The notes beneath the pieces are model-generated. The model was given only the letters and a program-made list of their open reading frames with translations. It had not been told where the DNA came from and ran no database searches. This document shows, piece after piece, positions 7,727-17,352 of a DNA stretch of 64,000 nt. Source of the stretch: Olivibacter sp. SDN3. Lineage in GTDB: Bacteria; Bacteroidota; Bacteroidia; Sphingobacteriales; Sphingobacteriaceae. A program made the translations under genes and the position numbers. The stretch lies in the NCBI RefSeq assembly GCF_014334135.1, contig NZ_CP060497.1:1-64000 (forward strand), in the 5' to 3' direction. Numbering within the stretch: the first letter of the stretch is position 1; each line of letters opens with the position of its first letter.

Positions 7727-8665
7727 ATGAAAATTGGCTTAGACATTATGGGTGGAGACTACGCGCCTAAAGCGACTGTTTTAGGTGCGATAGAGGCATC
7801 CAAAGTATTATTAGACAACCAGAAACTGGTACTTATAGGTAATAAAGAACTTGCCCTACCCTTAATTGAAGAGGCTGGCGTTTCTCCCTCCATTTTTGAT
7901 TTTGTACATACGACAGATGTCATAAATATGGGTGAACATCCTACCAAGGCTATTTCTCAAAAGCCAAAAGCTAGCATAAGTCTTGGTTTTCATTTATTAA
8001 AAGAGGGAGCGATTGATTCCTTTTCTTCTGCAGGCAATACGGGTGCTATGTTAGTGGGAGCAATGTTCAGTGTTAAAACAATACCAGGGGTTATTAGACC
8101 GGCAATTGCTACTAATGTACCCAGGCTGAAAGAAGGATTTAGCATATTACTTGACGTTGGAGCTAATGCAGATTGCAAGCCGGAAGTTTTATTACAATTT
8201 GGAATTTTAGGTAGCCTCTATTCCCGCCATATTTACGAAACTCAAACGCCCGCAGTGGCATTATTGAATATTGGAGAAGAGGAAGAAAAGGGAAATATGC
8301 TCACAGTTGCTGCTCATTCACTAATGAAAAACAGCAACACAATCAATTTCATAGGAAATATAGAAGGTAGAGATTTATTTGAAGATCACGTGGATGTTAT
8401 TGTATGTGACGGATTCACAGGTAATGTTGTGCTAAAGTTAGCTGAATCATTTTATTCATTAACCTTAAAAAAAGGTTTTAAGGACGATTTCTTCGACCGT
8501 TTCAATTACGAACAATACGGAGGCAGTCCGATATTGGGAGTAAACGCTCCCGTGATTATAGGTCATGGGATATCCAGTCCGGAGGCCATAAAAAACATGA
8601 TATTACTTTCCCGTAATATGATAGAATCAAAATTTGTAGATAAAGTAAAAGCTGCTTTTAAATAA
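7727..8665 (+). CDS. plsX: Phosphate acyltransferase PlsX
   Basis: PlsX makes acyl-phosphate from acyl-ACP for the PlsY step of phospholipid synthesis; it is a peripheral membrane enzyme. The N-terminal IGLDIMGGDYAPKA motif and the SAGNTGAMLVGAMF segment are typical, and the 312-residue length is normal. It starts at the ATG at 7727 and is followed after 9 bp by fabH, as in most bacteria. Two hairpins precede it, so its expression may be uncoupled in part from rpmF. Confidence 0.97.
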   Translation: MKIGLDIMGGDYAPKATVLGAIEASKVLLDNQKLVLIGNKELALPLIEEAGVSPSIFDFVHTTDVINMGEHPTKAISQKPKASISLGFHLLKEGAIDSFSSAGNTGAMLVGAMFSVKTIPGVIRPAIATNVPRLKEGFSILLDVGANADCKPEVLLQFGILGSLYSRHIYETQTPAVALLNIGEEEEKGNMLTVAAHSLMKNSNTINFIGNIEGRDLFEDHVDVIVCDGFTGNVVLKLAESFYSLTLKKGFKDDFFDRFNYEQYGGSPILGVNAPVIIGHGISSPEAIKNMILLSRNMIESKFVDKVKAAFK

Positions 8666-8674
8666 AAACTTAGA

Positions 8675-9664
8675 ATGTCTAAAATTCATGCTGCTATTAC
8701 CGCTGTAAACGGATATGTTCCAGATTACGTACTAACCAACCAAGAGTTGGAAACTATGGTAGATACCAATGACGAATGGATCACCACTAGAACGGGCATA
8801 AAAGAACGTCGTATTTTAAAAGGTGAAGGAACAGCTACCTCAGATATGGCCGTTCCTGCTGTAGAGGGACTATTACAAAAACGGGGAATATCAGCGGCAG
8901 AGATAGAACTTATCATATTTTGTACAAGTACACCCGACATGCCATTCCCCGCAACAGCCAACGTGCTAGCCGATAAAATAGGAGCGGTAAATGCTTGGGG
9001 TTATGATTTACAAGCGGCCTGCTCGGGTTTTCTGTACGGATTAACCACTGGTGCTCAATTTATTGAGTCAGGTAAACATAAAAAGGTATTAGTGGTTGGC
9101 GGAGATAAGATGTCGTCGATAATTAACTACGAAGATAGGGCGACCTGTATCATCTTCGGGGACGGCTGCGGCGCTGTACTATTAGAGCCAAATACAGAAG
9201 GGCTGGGCGTTATTGATACCATTTTGAAAAGTGATGGCAGTGGAAAAGAATATCTGAATATTAAAGCCGGTGGCTCATTACTTCCTGCAAGCCATCAGAC
9301 AGTTGACCAGAAACTACATTATGCATTTCAGGAAGGAAAAACCGTTTTTAAATTTGCCGTGACAAATATGGCAAATGTTGCTGCGGAGATTATGGAACGC
9401 AATCATTTAACCGCAGATGATGTAACCTGGCTTGTTCCACATCAGGCAAACAAACGGATTATAGATGCTACTGCTGAACGCATGGGGGTTGGGCCGGAAA
9501 AAGTGATGATTAACATTCAAAAATATGGTAACACTACGAGTGGTACGATTCCATTATGCCTTTGGGAATGGGAAAAAAAATTAAATAAAGGCGATGTACT
9601 CATTTTAGCTGCATTCGGTGGAGGTTTTACATGGGGGTCTATTTATCTAAAATGGGCATACTAG
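8675..9664 (+). CDS. fabH: 3-oxoacyl-[acyl-carrier-protein] synthase III
   Basis: FabH condenses an acyl-CoA primer with malonyl-ACP to begin each fatty acid chain in FAS II. The catalytic triad is intact: Cys116 in [10 protein letters not shown], His256 in VPHQANKRI and Asn286 in [11 protein letters not shown]. Length (329) is normal. In this phylum FabH often accepts branched primers, but primer choice cannot be read here. It lies 9 bp after plsX, and a fresh promoter element follows before accB. Confidence 0.97.
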   Translation: MSKIHAAITAVNGYVPDYVLTNQELETMVDTNDEWITTRTGIKERRILKGEGTATSDMAVPAVEGLLQKRGISAAEIELIIFCTSTPDMPFPATANVLADKIGAVNAWGYDLQAACSGFLYGLTTGAQFIESGKHKKVLVVGGDKMSSIINYEDRATCIIFGDGCGAVLLEPNTEGLGVIDTILKSDGSGKEYLNIKAGGSLLPASHQTVDQKLHYAFQEGKTVFKFAVTNMANVAAEIMERNHLTADDVTWLVPHQANKRIIDATAERMGVGPEKVMINIQKYGNTTSGTIPLCLWEWEKKLNKGDVLILAAFGGGFTWGSIYLKWAY

Positions 9665-9727
9665 TCACCATCAAACAGTTTATATACATAACAAGACAAA
9701 CAATTTTACTGTAAGGTATCAAAATGC

Positions 9728-9735
9728 TAACTTTG
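9728..9735 (+). promoter_or_regulatory. -7 promoter element of accBC
   Basis: TAACTTTG, 110 bp before the accB ATG. The resulting leader of about 100 nt includes a short stem (CTTCCT with AGGAAG around 9777-9810) of unknown use. Confidence 0.45.
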
Positions 9736-9844
9736 CAGGCATTATTATACAATTACTGATAATTAACAGATCAACACTTCCTATTTAGGTTACCTCCTAG
9801 TATCAGGAAGCAAAAGGTGAAGACATTAAATAGAACCAATAACT

Positions 9845-10342
9845 ATGAGCATGGATATTAAACAAATTCAGGACTTGATAAAATTTGTTGCAAAATCAGG
9901 TGTAAATGAGGTTGCCATTGAAGAAAAAGATTTCAAAATAACAATAAAAACAAACCAAGAGCCAACATATGTAACTGCTACAGTTCCCGGCCAGCCTTTA
10001 GTCCAAGCTGCTGCTCAAGCGCCGGCACAGGTAACTGCAGTGAATCCCCCGCCTGTTGAACAGACCGCACCTGCCAAAACAGCTGCGGATGAGACAGCAA
10101 AATATATCACTATAAAATCACCAATGATAGGTACCTTTTACCGATCTTCCAGTCCTGACAAAGCTGCGTTTGTAAATGTTGGCGACGAAGTTAAATCCGG
10201 GCAGGTTGTGTGTATAGTTGAAGCTATGAAACTATTCAATGAAATTGAATCGGAAATCTCAGGAAAAGTAGTTAAAGTATTGGTAGATAACGCTCAACCA
10301 GTAGAATATGATCAACCATTATTCTTAGTTGATCCCTCATAG
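9845..10342 (+). CDS. accB: Biotin carboxyl carrier protein of acetyl-CoA carboxylase
   Basis: BCCP carries CO2 on biotin between biotin carboxylase and the carboxyltransferase in malonyl-CoA synthesis. It has an N-terminal helical region (about 1-40), a flexible Ala/Pro/Gln-rich linker (about 45-85), and the C-terminal biotinyl domain with the EAMKL motif, where Lys129 is biotinylated. The thumb loop SSSPDKAAF before the motif marks it as true AccB. Length (165) is normal. Two ATGs six bases apart (9845 and 9851) could each serve as start. accC follows after 46 bp. Confidence 0.97.
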   Translation: MSMDIKQIQDLIKFVAKSGVNEVAIEEKDFKITIKTNQEPTYVTATVPGQPLVQAAAQAPAQVTAVNPPPVEQTAPAKTAADETAKYITIKSPMIGTFYRSSSPDKAAFVNVGDEVKSGQVVCIVEAMKLFNEIESEISGKVVKVLVDNAQPVEYDQPLFLVDPS

Positions 10343-10388
10343 TTACAATCATTAAACCAACACATTACTTGGTATATTTATAGAATTC

Positions 10389-11729
10389 ATGTTTAAAAAA
10401 ATATTAATAGCTAATCGCGGAGAGATCGCCTTACGCATCATCAGAACCTGCAGAGAAATGGGGATCAAAAGCGTAGCCGTATATTCTACGGCTGACCGGG
10501 AAAGTCTTCATGTTAGATTTGCCGATGAAGCTGTATGCATTGGGCCTCCTGCCAGTAAAGATTCCTATTTAAATATCCCTAACATAATATCAGCTGCCGA
10601 ATTAACAAATGCTGACGCGATACATCCTGGCTATGGCTTTTTATCAGAAAACGAAAAATTCTCCACGATCTGTCGCGACTATGGTATAAAGTTCATTGGT
10701 GCAACGCCCGAACAGATCCGCGGTATGGGGGATAAAGCGTCGGCAAAGGAAACTATGCGTGCTGCTGGTGTTCCGACAATTCCGGGTTCTGATGGTCTAG
10801 TTCCTTCTATAAAGGAAGGTCTAAAAATCGCTAATGAAATTGGCTACCCGATTATTTTAAAAGCGACAGCCGGTGGTGGTGGCCGTGGCATGCGCGTTGT
10901 TTGGAATGATCAGGAGTTTGAACCGGCGTGGGATTCTGCCAGACAGGAAGCCGGAGCGGCTTTTGGAAATGATGGGATTTATCTAGAAAAATTTGTTGAG
11001 GATCCGAGACACATAGAAATACAAGTTATCGGTGACCAGTATGGCACTGTCTGTCATTTATCTGAAAGAGATTGCTCCATCCAACGCCGCCATCAAAAAT
11101 TAGTCGAAGAAGCGCCGTCTCCATTTATCACCACTGAATTACGGCAGAAAATGGGAGAGGCAGCTATTGCGGGTGCCAGGGCTGTAAACTATGAAGGTGC
11201 CGGAACCATCGAATTCCTGGTAGATAAACATCGAAATTTCTATTTCATGGAAATGAATACACGCATTCAAGTAGAGCATCCGGTAACAGAAGAAGTAATC
11301 AATTTCGACTTAATTAAAGAGCAAATTAAAGTTGCGGCTGGCGTTCCATTATCTGGTAAAAATTACGAGCCAAATATGCATGCTATCGAATGTAGAATAA
11401 ACGCAGAAGACCCGTTCAACAATTTTCGTCCATCGCCCGGCAGAATAACTACTTTTCATTCTCCAGGTGGACATGGCGTTAGAGTGGACACACACGTTTA
11501 CGCGGGTTATCAAATTCCCTCAAATTACGACTCTATGATCGCAAAACTTATATGCGTTGCACAAACAAGAGAAGAAGCAATATCAACCATGGAACGTGCG
11601 CTCAGTGAATTCGTTATTGAAGGAATAAAAACTACCATTCCTTTGCACCTTAAATTAATGAAAGACCCAAACTTCAGGGCCGGAAACTTTACAACTAAGT
11701 TTATGGAAAACTTTGACCTTTCAGAATAG
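10389..11729 (+). CDS. accC: Acetyl-CoA carboxylase, biotin carboxylase subunit
   Basis: AccC carboxylates biotin on AccB using ATP and bicarbonate. The 446 residues show the N-terminal [15 protein letters not shown] motif, the ATP-grasp glycine loop with [14 protein letters not shown] (Lys159 and following), the [14 protein letters not shown] catalytic segment and the C-terminal biotin carboxylase domain. It forms a two-gene unit with accB and is closed by a strong terminator. The carboxyltransferase genes are not in this window. Confidence 0.98.
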   Translation: MFKKILIANRGEIALRIIRTCREMGIKSVAVYSTADRESLHVRFADEAVCIGPPASKDSYLNIPNIISAAELTNADAIHPGYGFLSENEKFSTICRDYGIKFIGATPEQIRGMGDKASAKETMRAAGVPTIPGSDGLVPSIKEGLKIANEIGYPIILKATAGGGGRGMRVVWNDQEFEPAWDSARQEAGAAFGNDGIYLEKFVEDPRHIEIQVIGDQYGTVCHLSERDCSIQRRHQKLVEEAPSPFITTELRQKMGEAAIAGARAVNYEGAGTIEFLVDKHRNFYFMEMNTRIQVEHPVTEEVINFDLIKEQIKVAAGVPLSGKNYEPNMHAIECRINAEDPFNNFRPSPGRITTFHSPGGHGVRVDTHVYAGYQIPSNYDSMIAKLICVAQTREEAISTMERALSEFVIEGIKTTIPLHLKLMKDPNFRAGNFTTKFMENFDLSE

Positions 11730-11758
11730 TATGAATTTTATCGAATATAATGCAGTAG

Positions 11759-11795
11759 AAATACCATTCTTACGTTAAGAATGGTATTTTTGTTT
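11759..11795 (+). terminator. Rho-independent terminator after accC
   Basis: A perfect 14-bp stem, AAATACCATTCTTA and TAAGAATGGTATTT, with a 3-nt loop is followed by a T-rich stretch. It ends the accBC transcript. Confidence 0.9.
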
Positions 11796-11889
11796 TCTAA
11801 ATGTATTGTATATTGTAAACAGCGAAGGGATGTATAAGCAGATAGCAACGCTAAAAACACTTTAAATAAACTTCCGTATTACTTGAACT

Positions 11890-12777
11890 ATGAGCGAGAT
11901 TTCTGGCAAAAAAATTATCGAAACAATTAAAAAAAAGGGCAAATCTCTTGAAGCAGAAATGTCCTTTTTCGACCATCTTGAGGTCTTAAGGTGGCACCTC
12001 ATCCGCTCGGCAATAGCCGTCGCTATATTTATGGGACTTGCCTTTGCTTTTTATGATTTTATATTTGACGTGATCATTATGGGACCTAAAAAGCCCGAAT
12101 TCTGGACATATCGTATGATGTGCAGTATTGGTGAGAAGTTTAATCTTGGACCGGATTTTTGCGTAACTGAAATTCCTATCAATATTATCAATACAGATAT
12201 GGCGGGGCAGTTTACGCTACAATTAAACTCCTCGCTTTTAATCGGTCTGGTATTAGGTTTCCCGTATCTACTTTATGAGATCTGGTTGTTTGTAAAGCCG
12301 GCTTTAACAGACATTGAAAGAAAATCGGCTAACGGCTTTGTTTTTTATGCCACATTATTATTTATTACCGGTATTCTGTTCGGCTATTATTTAATTGCGC
12401 CACTATCCGTAAATTTTCTCGCTCACTATACCGTAAGCCCTGAAATAGATAACCAAATAACTGTCGATTCCTACCTTTCGTCCGTAGCAACACTTACATT
12501 AGGTACGGGTATTGTCTTTGAATTACCAATTGTGATCTACATTTTATCAAAAATTGGTATCATGACACCGCAATTTATGAAAGCTACCAGAAGGTATGCA
12601 ATCATTATCATTTTGGTTATAGCAGCTATTGTAACACCTACACCAGATATATTAACGATGCTTACCGTAAGTTTTCCCTTATTTTTGCTATATGAATTAA
12701 GCATTGTTATAGCAGGAAGGGTTCAAAAAGCAAAATTGAAGGCCGAAAAAGCATTCTACGATAACGCAGAAGAATAA
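11890..12777 (+). CDS. tatC: Sec-independent protein translocase subunit TatC
   Basis: TatC is the membrane receptor for twin-arginine signal peptides. The cytoplasmic N-terminus carries the family motif MSFFDHLEVLRWHLIRS (about 24-40), followed by six predicted membrane helices, with conserved VKPALT and VTPTPD segments. At 295 residues it is longer than the Escherichia coli protein (258), mainly through an extended N-terminus and a periplasmic insert near residues 60-100. No tatA/B gene is adjacent. It is followed closely by rpiB. Confidence 0.95.
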   Translation: MSEISGKKIIETIKKKGKSLEAEMSFFDHLEVLRWHLIRSAIAVAIFMGLAFAFYDFIFDVIIMGPKKPEFWTYRMMCSIGEKFNLGPDFCVTEIPINIINTDMAGQFTLQLNSSLLIGLVLGFPYLLYEIWLFVKPALTDIERKSANGFVFYATLLFITGILFGYYLIAPLSVNFLAHYTVSPEIDNQITVDSYLSSVATLTLGTGIVFELPIVIYILSKIGIMTPQFMKATRRYAIIIILVIAAIVTPTPDILTMLTVSFPLFLLYELSIVIAGRVQKAKLKAEKAFYDNAEE

Positions 12778-12802
12778 AAGAGAACACAGACATATTAAAA
12801 AA

Positions 12803-13246
12803 ATGAGCACATTAAAAAAAATAGCAATTGGAGGAGATCACGCAGGGTACGCATACAAAAAAGAACTTATTGTCTTTTTAGAGAATGAAGGTTATACAGT
12901 AGATGACCACGGCACAAATAATCCAGATTCTGTTGACTATCCAGATTTTGCACATCCTACCGCAACCGCAGTGGAAAGAGGTACTTACAAAGCTGGAATA
13001 TTAATATGTGGCAGTGCCAATGGTGTTGCTATTACAGCAAATAAACATCAAGGGATCAGAGCTGCGATCTGTTGGAATCCGGAAATTGCTTTGCTTGCTC
13101 GTCAACATAATGATGCTAATATCATTTGTTTACCAGCAAGGTTCACGTCTTTGAATGATTGTAAAGAAATGATCAAAGTGTTTCTTGAAACTGAATTTGA
13201 AGGTGGTAGACACCAAACCAGAGTAAATAAAATTGCATGTAGCTAA
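12803..13246 (+). CDS. rpiB: Ribose 5-phosphate isomerase B
   Basis: RpiB interconverts ribose 5-phosphate and ribulose 5-phosphate in the pentose phosphate pathway. The N-terminal IAIGGDHAGYAYK motif and the active-site segment GILICGSANGVAI with the catalytic cysteine (Cys69) are present; the loop reads CGSANG rather than the more common CGTGIG. It has 147 residues, normal for the family. It starts 25 bp after tatC and ends 10 bp before the M28 peptidase, so the three are probably cotranscribed. A LacA/RpiB-type allose or galactose isomerase is possible but less likely for a single gene in this setting. Confidence 0.93.
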   Translation: MSTLKKIAIGGDHAGYAYKKELIVFLENEGYTVDDHGTNNPDSVDYPDFAHPTATAVERGTYKAGILICGSANGVAITANKHQGIRAAICWNPEIALLARQHNDANIICLPARFTSLNDCKEMIKVFLETEFEGGRHQTRVNKIACS

Positions 13247-13256
13247 TTCGAATATT

Positions 13257-14840
13257 ATGTTAAAGAGAACGATTATCATTGCTTTTCTCACCAATAGTTT
13301 ATTAAGTGGTTGCTTTGCGCAAAACACATTACAAAAACAATACGCGCAACTCATCACAGAACAATCGGCTAGTGATCATTTACATATTATCGCATCTGAC
13401 GAATTTGAAGGTAGGGAAACTGGAAAAGAAGGAATAGAAAAAGCGGCACAGTATATTGCTGGGGAGTTCAAAAAGCTCGGTTTAACCGCTCCGGTTAATG
13501 GCGCTTATTTCCAGCCCGTTCCACTAGCCGAAAACAAATTTCAAGTAAATACTTTCCGTATTGGTAATCACGATTTAGAGTCCGGAGTCGATTTCTATAT
13601 TATCAATGCTGAAAATAATGAACATATTCAAGACGAGGAGTTAATTTTTATTGGTTATGGTATATCTGATAAACATTATGATGATTTAAAGGATATCGAT
13701 ATAAGTGGAAAGGTTGTCCTTCTTATCAACACCGATGAACCTACCAATAATAATGGCGTTTCTGCGATTACGGGAACGACGGAAAAATCATCTTGGGCAA
13801 CAAGTCGTAATAAACGTATACAGCATATCATAGGAAAAGGGCCAAAACTAATTCTAGCTGTTTCGCCAGAAACAGAAACCTTATTGGAACGAGTAAGAAA
13901 AGCCGGCAGCACCGGAAAAATGCAAATAAAAGAAGATATTGCTACTCAGGATACCGCTAAAGAGCAAACAGCAACTGTTGCGTACATCACTCCTAAAACC
14001 GCGAATCTAATTCTAAAGACTACCGGAAAATCGTACCAAGATCTTAAAACACAGATTGACAGCACCGGTAAGCCCAGCACGAAGCAGGTCAAGGTGAATG
14101 TAGATACACAGTTTGGCACGCAAATAGTTGACGTAAAAGCTCGAAATGTACTGGGTTATTTAGAAGGTACTGATCTTAAAGATGAGCTTTTAGTCATTAC
14201 CGCTCACTATGATCATATAGGTGTCAATGCAGGCGGACAGATAAACAACGGTGCTGATGATGACGGATCGGGTGTTACAGGTGTATTGGAGATAGCTAAA
14301 GCTTTTACAAAAGCCAAACAAGATGGCAACGGCCCTAGAAGAAGCATATTATTCATGACGGTAACAGGTGAAGAAAAAGGTTTACTGGGCTCCGATTATT
14401 ATGCGCGTTACCCCGTTTTTCCATTAGCCCAAACAGTTGCCAATTTAAACATCGATATGATCGGACGCATTGATCCTCCACATGCAAACAACAAGAATTA
14501 TGTGTACTTAGTTGGATCTGATAAACTAAGTTCGACATTACATCAGATAAGTGAACAAGCAAACCGTGACAATACGCAACTGACATTAGACTACAAGTAT
14601 AATGACCCCGACGATCCTGAAAGGATTTATTACCGTTCGGATCACTACAACTTTGCAAAAAATGGCATTCCAGTTGTCTTTTATTTTAATGGTGTACATG
14701 AAGATTATCACGATATTGGAGATACCGTAGACAAAATTGATTTCGAGATGCTTACCAAACGCGCACAGTTGGTGTTTTACACTGCCTGGGATTTGGTGAA
14801 TCGCGACCAACGTCCGGTCGTCGATTCAAACAAAAAATAA
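13257..14840 (+). CDS. M28-family zinc metallopeptidase, predicted lipoprotein
   Basis: A secreted or envelope-anchored aminopeptidase-like enzyme. The ATG at 13257 gives a signal peptide ending in a lipobox (LLSGC, lipidated Cys19), so it probably sits in the outer membrane; LspA in this window would process it. A PA-like domain (about 110-290) is followed by the M28 catalytic domain (about 295-515), with the expected metal ligands in ITAHYDHIG (His317), NGADDDGSG, the VTGEEKGLLG glutamates (about 372-373), NIDMIGR (Asp400), and the histidine of YHDIGDT near the end. All ligands appear intact. A TTG at 13233 would add eight residues before the signal and is not preferred. Confidence 0.93.
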   Translation: MLKRTIIIAFLTNSLLSGCFAQNTLQKQYAQLITEQSASDHLHIIASDEFEGRETGKEGIEKAAQYIAGEFKKLGLTAPVNGAYFQPVPLAENKFQVNTFRIGNHDLESGVDFYIINAENNEHIQDEELIFIGYGISDKHYDDLKDIDISGKVVLLINTDEPTNNNGVSAITGTTEKSSWATSRNKRIQHIIGKGPKLILAVSPETETLLERVRKAGSTGKMQIKEDIATQDTAKEQTATVAYITPKTANLILKTTGKSYQDLKTQIDSTGKPSTKQVKVNVDTQFGTQIVDVKARNVLGYLEGTDLKDELLVITAHYDHIGVNAGGQINNGADDDGSGVTGVLEIAKAFTKAKQDGNGPRRSILFMTVTGEEKGLLGSDYYARYPVFPLAQTVANLNIDMIGRIDPPHANNKNYVYLVGSDKLSSTLHQISEQANRDNTQLTLDYKYNDPDDPERIYYRSDHYNFAKNGIPVVFYFNGVHEDYHDIGDTVDKIDFEMLTKRAQLVFYTAWDLVNRDQRPVVDSNKK

Positions 14841-14886
14841 CTATTGGTTATTTCCGTTGTTAATATAGAAAAAAGAATCTTAAAAC

Positions 14887-16281
14887 ATGTCTACAAAAAC
14901 TGCTTCTGATTTCATTGTTACCAGTGAGGATAAGGCTTTCGACTTATCGCACAGAAACGTTATTAACTATAACATTGACAAATATAATCACGCAGTTAAC
15001 ATTGGCTTGCAGCGCTGGAACAGCCTTGAAAATGCCAAGAGAAAAGCCCACGTTATCAAATGGCGGGTAATGGAAAACTTGGATAAGCTTTTACCCGATT
15101 TTGAAGCTAATTTCCAAAAAAATGGAGGCAAAGTTCTATGGGCAAACAATGTAGTAGAAGCTCAACAAGAGATTCTACAAATTATCCAGCGCGTTGGCGC
15201 AAAACGGGTAGTAAAATCCAAGTCGATGGCGACCGAAGAAATCGAGCTCAATGCTTTTCTTAAAGAACATGAGATTACATCGGTAGAAACCGACCTAGGG
15301 GAATATATTGTTCAATTACTAGGTCAAAAGCCTTATCATATCGTTACTCCTGCCATGCATCTTAGCTTGGCCGATATTTCAAAATTATTCCACCAGCATT
15401 TTGACACGCCACTTGATGCCTCTCCTGAGCAACTTACCCTAAAAGCCCGCGAATTATTAAGAAACGAGTACCTAAATGCCGAAGTGGGCATAACAGGAGC
15501 CAACTTTCTTATTGCCGACACTGGCAGTATCGCAATTACTGAAAACGAGGGCAATGCCAGGCTGAGTACGACGTTTCCTCGCGTACATATAGCTGTGGTA
15601 GGTATTGAGAAGCTTATACCATCAATTGCCGATCTAGATTTATATTGGCCCTTACTGGCAAACCATGGTACGGGACAAAACTTAACGGTATATAATAGCA
15701 TAATCAGTGGTCCTAGGAAGGAAACGGAAACGGATGGTCCCGAAGAGATGTATGTCATTTTATTAGATAATGGTAGAACGGATCTTCTCGCTCAAAAAGA
15801 ACAAAGACAGGGCTTATACTGCATCCGCTGTGGGGCGTGTCTCAATGCCTGCCCTATTTATAAAAATATAGGTGGACATACCTACAATACGACCTATAGT
15901 GGCCCAATAGGCAGTATCATTACACCTCATATGAAGGGAATGGCCGAATTCAAACACCTAAGCTATGCAAGTAGCCTCTGCGGAAAGTGTTCCGAGGTGT
16001 GTCCGGTGAAAATAGATATCCATAAGATGCTTCTACTGAACAGAAGAGACGCTGTAAAAGACGGTCTTTCTCCCAAAAGTGAGGAATGGGGATGGAAAGC
16101 CTACGTTAAAATCGTTCAACGACGTAAATTACTCGATTTCTTTGGTGGAAAATTCAAGAACTACTTCCTTAAGCTTTTCTTCAGAAAACCTTGGGGCAAT
16201 AAACGTGACTTACCTGAAGTTTCCACTAAGTCCTTCAATGCGCAATGGCAGGAGTCTAAGAAAGAAAATCGCAGAAATTAA
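14887..16281 (+). CDS. LutB-type iron-sulfur protein (lactate utilisation protein B)
   Basis: LutB is the iron-sulfur and LUD-domain subunit of the LutABC L-lactate oxidase complex in the cytoplasm. The 464 residues hold a LUD domain (about 65-300), then two [4Fe-4S] sites: CIRCGACLNACPIY (about 313-326) and SLCGKCSEVCPVKIDIHK (about 361-378), followed by a basic C-terminal tail. The length fits LutB rather than LutC. The partner genes lutA and lutC are not next to it here, which is unusual but not rare in this phylum. It is 46 bp after the M28 peptidase gene. Confidence 0.9.
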   Translation: MSTKTASDFIVTSEDKAFDLSHRNVINYNIDKYNHAVNIGLQRWNSLENAKRKAHVIKWRVMENLDKLLPDFEANFQKNGGKVLWANNVVEAQQEILQIIQRVGAKRVVKSKSMATEEIELNAFLKEHEITSVETDLGEYIVQLLGQKPYHIVTPAMHLSLADISKLFHQHFDTPLDASPEQLTLKARELLRNEYLNAEVGITGANFLIADTGSIAITENEGNARLSTTFPRVHIAVVGIEKLIPSIADLDLYWPLLANHGTGQNLTVYNSIISGPRKETETDGPEEMYVILLDNGRTDLLAQKEQRQGLYCIRCGACLNACPIYKNIGGHTYNTTYSGPIGSIITPHMKGMAEFKHLSYASSLCGKCSEVCPVKIDIHKMLLLNRRDAVKDGLSPKSEEWGWKAYVKIVQRRKLLDFFGGKFKNYFLKLFFRKPWGNKRDLPEVSTKSFNAQWQESKKENRRN

Positions 16282-16387
16282 TTTTCAAAGGACCTCATGA
16301 GGGTGCCCTTGGCTTCTTAAAAGCGAAAGCTTGAATGCTTTTTTTATGCATGCAAGTGTGAAAAAAGAAAGAACAGGAGTAGCTTTA

Positions 16388-17194
16388 TCACTGAAAGCTA
16401 AAGGAAAAAGAGCTTTGATAATAATTATAATCGACTCCGTCTTCCTCGCTGGGATTAGCGTAAACCGTTTGAAGTAGCCATAAACCCGAGCGATTTAATT
16501 TAAAATATATCTTCCCGTCACCATTGGATCTGTATTTTGCCTCATGGACTTGCCCAGTAATTGATTTGGTATAAATCGTTGCACTAGCTCCTTCCAGAGG
16601 TTTACCTGCTAAAAAAATAACGGCTGTTATATCATCACCATACTGTAATCTATAGGGGTTTTGCTCAAGCACGATTTCCAATTGTTGGCATTCTTTGTTT
16701 TTATATAAGTTGCCGTTATGTTTTTCTGTTCTAGTGAGCGCTTTGGCTGTAAAAAATGTGTTTGCAGTGTATTCTGTTGTAAATCCCGATGAATCAATTA
16801 TGCTAGCTAAATCTTTCAAATTTTCAGTCTTAGCAAAATCTTCAACCACCAGTTGGTCGTGGGTCTCTGTACCACCTTTAAATTCAATGGTCAATAAACT
16901 TTGTCCGTTGTTCTGCTGTAAAGCGCTATATTTTACAAATTCGCTATTTAAAGAGATCGTATCGGAAACTTTTTTACCTCCCTGTATATAGTTTGCATAG
17001 CTTAAATTGCTGATTGCTTCAGGGGCTATTTCTGTAGAATCCAAACCTCTGCCCTGAAAAAGTGTATAAGTGATGCTATCTCCCTTATCGGCATAATAAT
17101 TACTGGCCAACAAAGAATAGTCCTGCGCCTTTACACTAACAGCTAAAAATAAACAGGAACTAACGAAAAAGCAAACTCTCAAGTCTTTAAACAT
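16388..17194 (-). CDS. Secreted protein with a C-terminal DUF4198-like beta domain
   Basis: A 268-residue predicted periplasmic protein. An N-terminal signal peptide (about 1-24, ending VSVKAQ) is followed by a beta-rich region. The C-terminal part (about 175-268) shows the pattern GKPLEGASATIY, then NGDGKIYFKLNRSGLWLLQ. This resembles DUF4198/NikM-type domains, which occur in transport-associated or carbohydrate-binding-like proteins. No catalytic motif is seen. It stands alone between lutB (convergent) and the fad operon (same strand, but with a gap of about 150 bp). The specific function is unknown. Confidence 0.7.
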   Translation of the reverse strand: MFKDLRVCFFVSSCLFLAVSVKAQDYSLLASNYYADKGDSITYTLFQGRGLDSTEIAPEAISNLSYANYIQGGKKVSDTISLNSEFVKYSALQQNNGQSLLTIEFKGGTETHDQLVVEDFAKTENLKDLASIIDSSGFTTEYTANTFFTAKALTRTEKHNGNLYKNKECQQLEIVLEQNPYRLQYGDDITAVIFLAGKPLEGASATIYTKSITGQVHEAKYRSNGDGKIYFKLNRSGLWLLQTVYANPSEEDGVDYNYYQSSFSFSFQ

Positions 17195-17352
17195 CGGTAA
17201 TAAGTTATGTTATAATATTGCTCTCAAACCTAACATAAAATTTTTATTTAGTAAAGACTTTGGCACTAAAATGATATAATTAACGCAAAACAAACACCAC
17301 ACTGACGGATATAAGCGGTCAATATGGTATCACTTTTAACGTGTTGATTTAT

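Noticed and set aside
16319-16346. Weak hairpin with a T run after lutB
   Set aside because: The AAAGC and GCTTT arms are only 5 bp with a large loop, too weak to list as a terminator with confidence.
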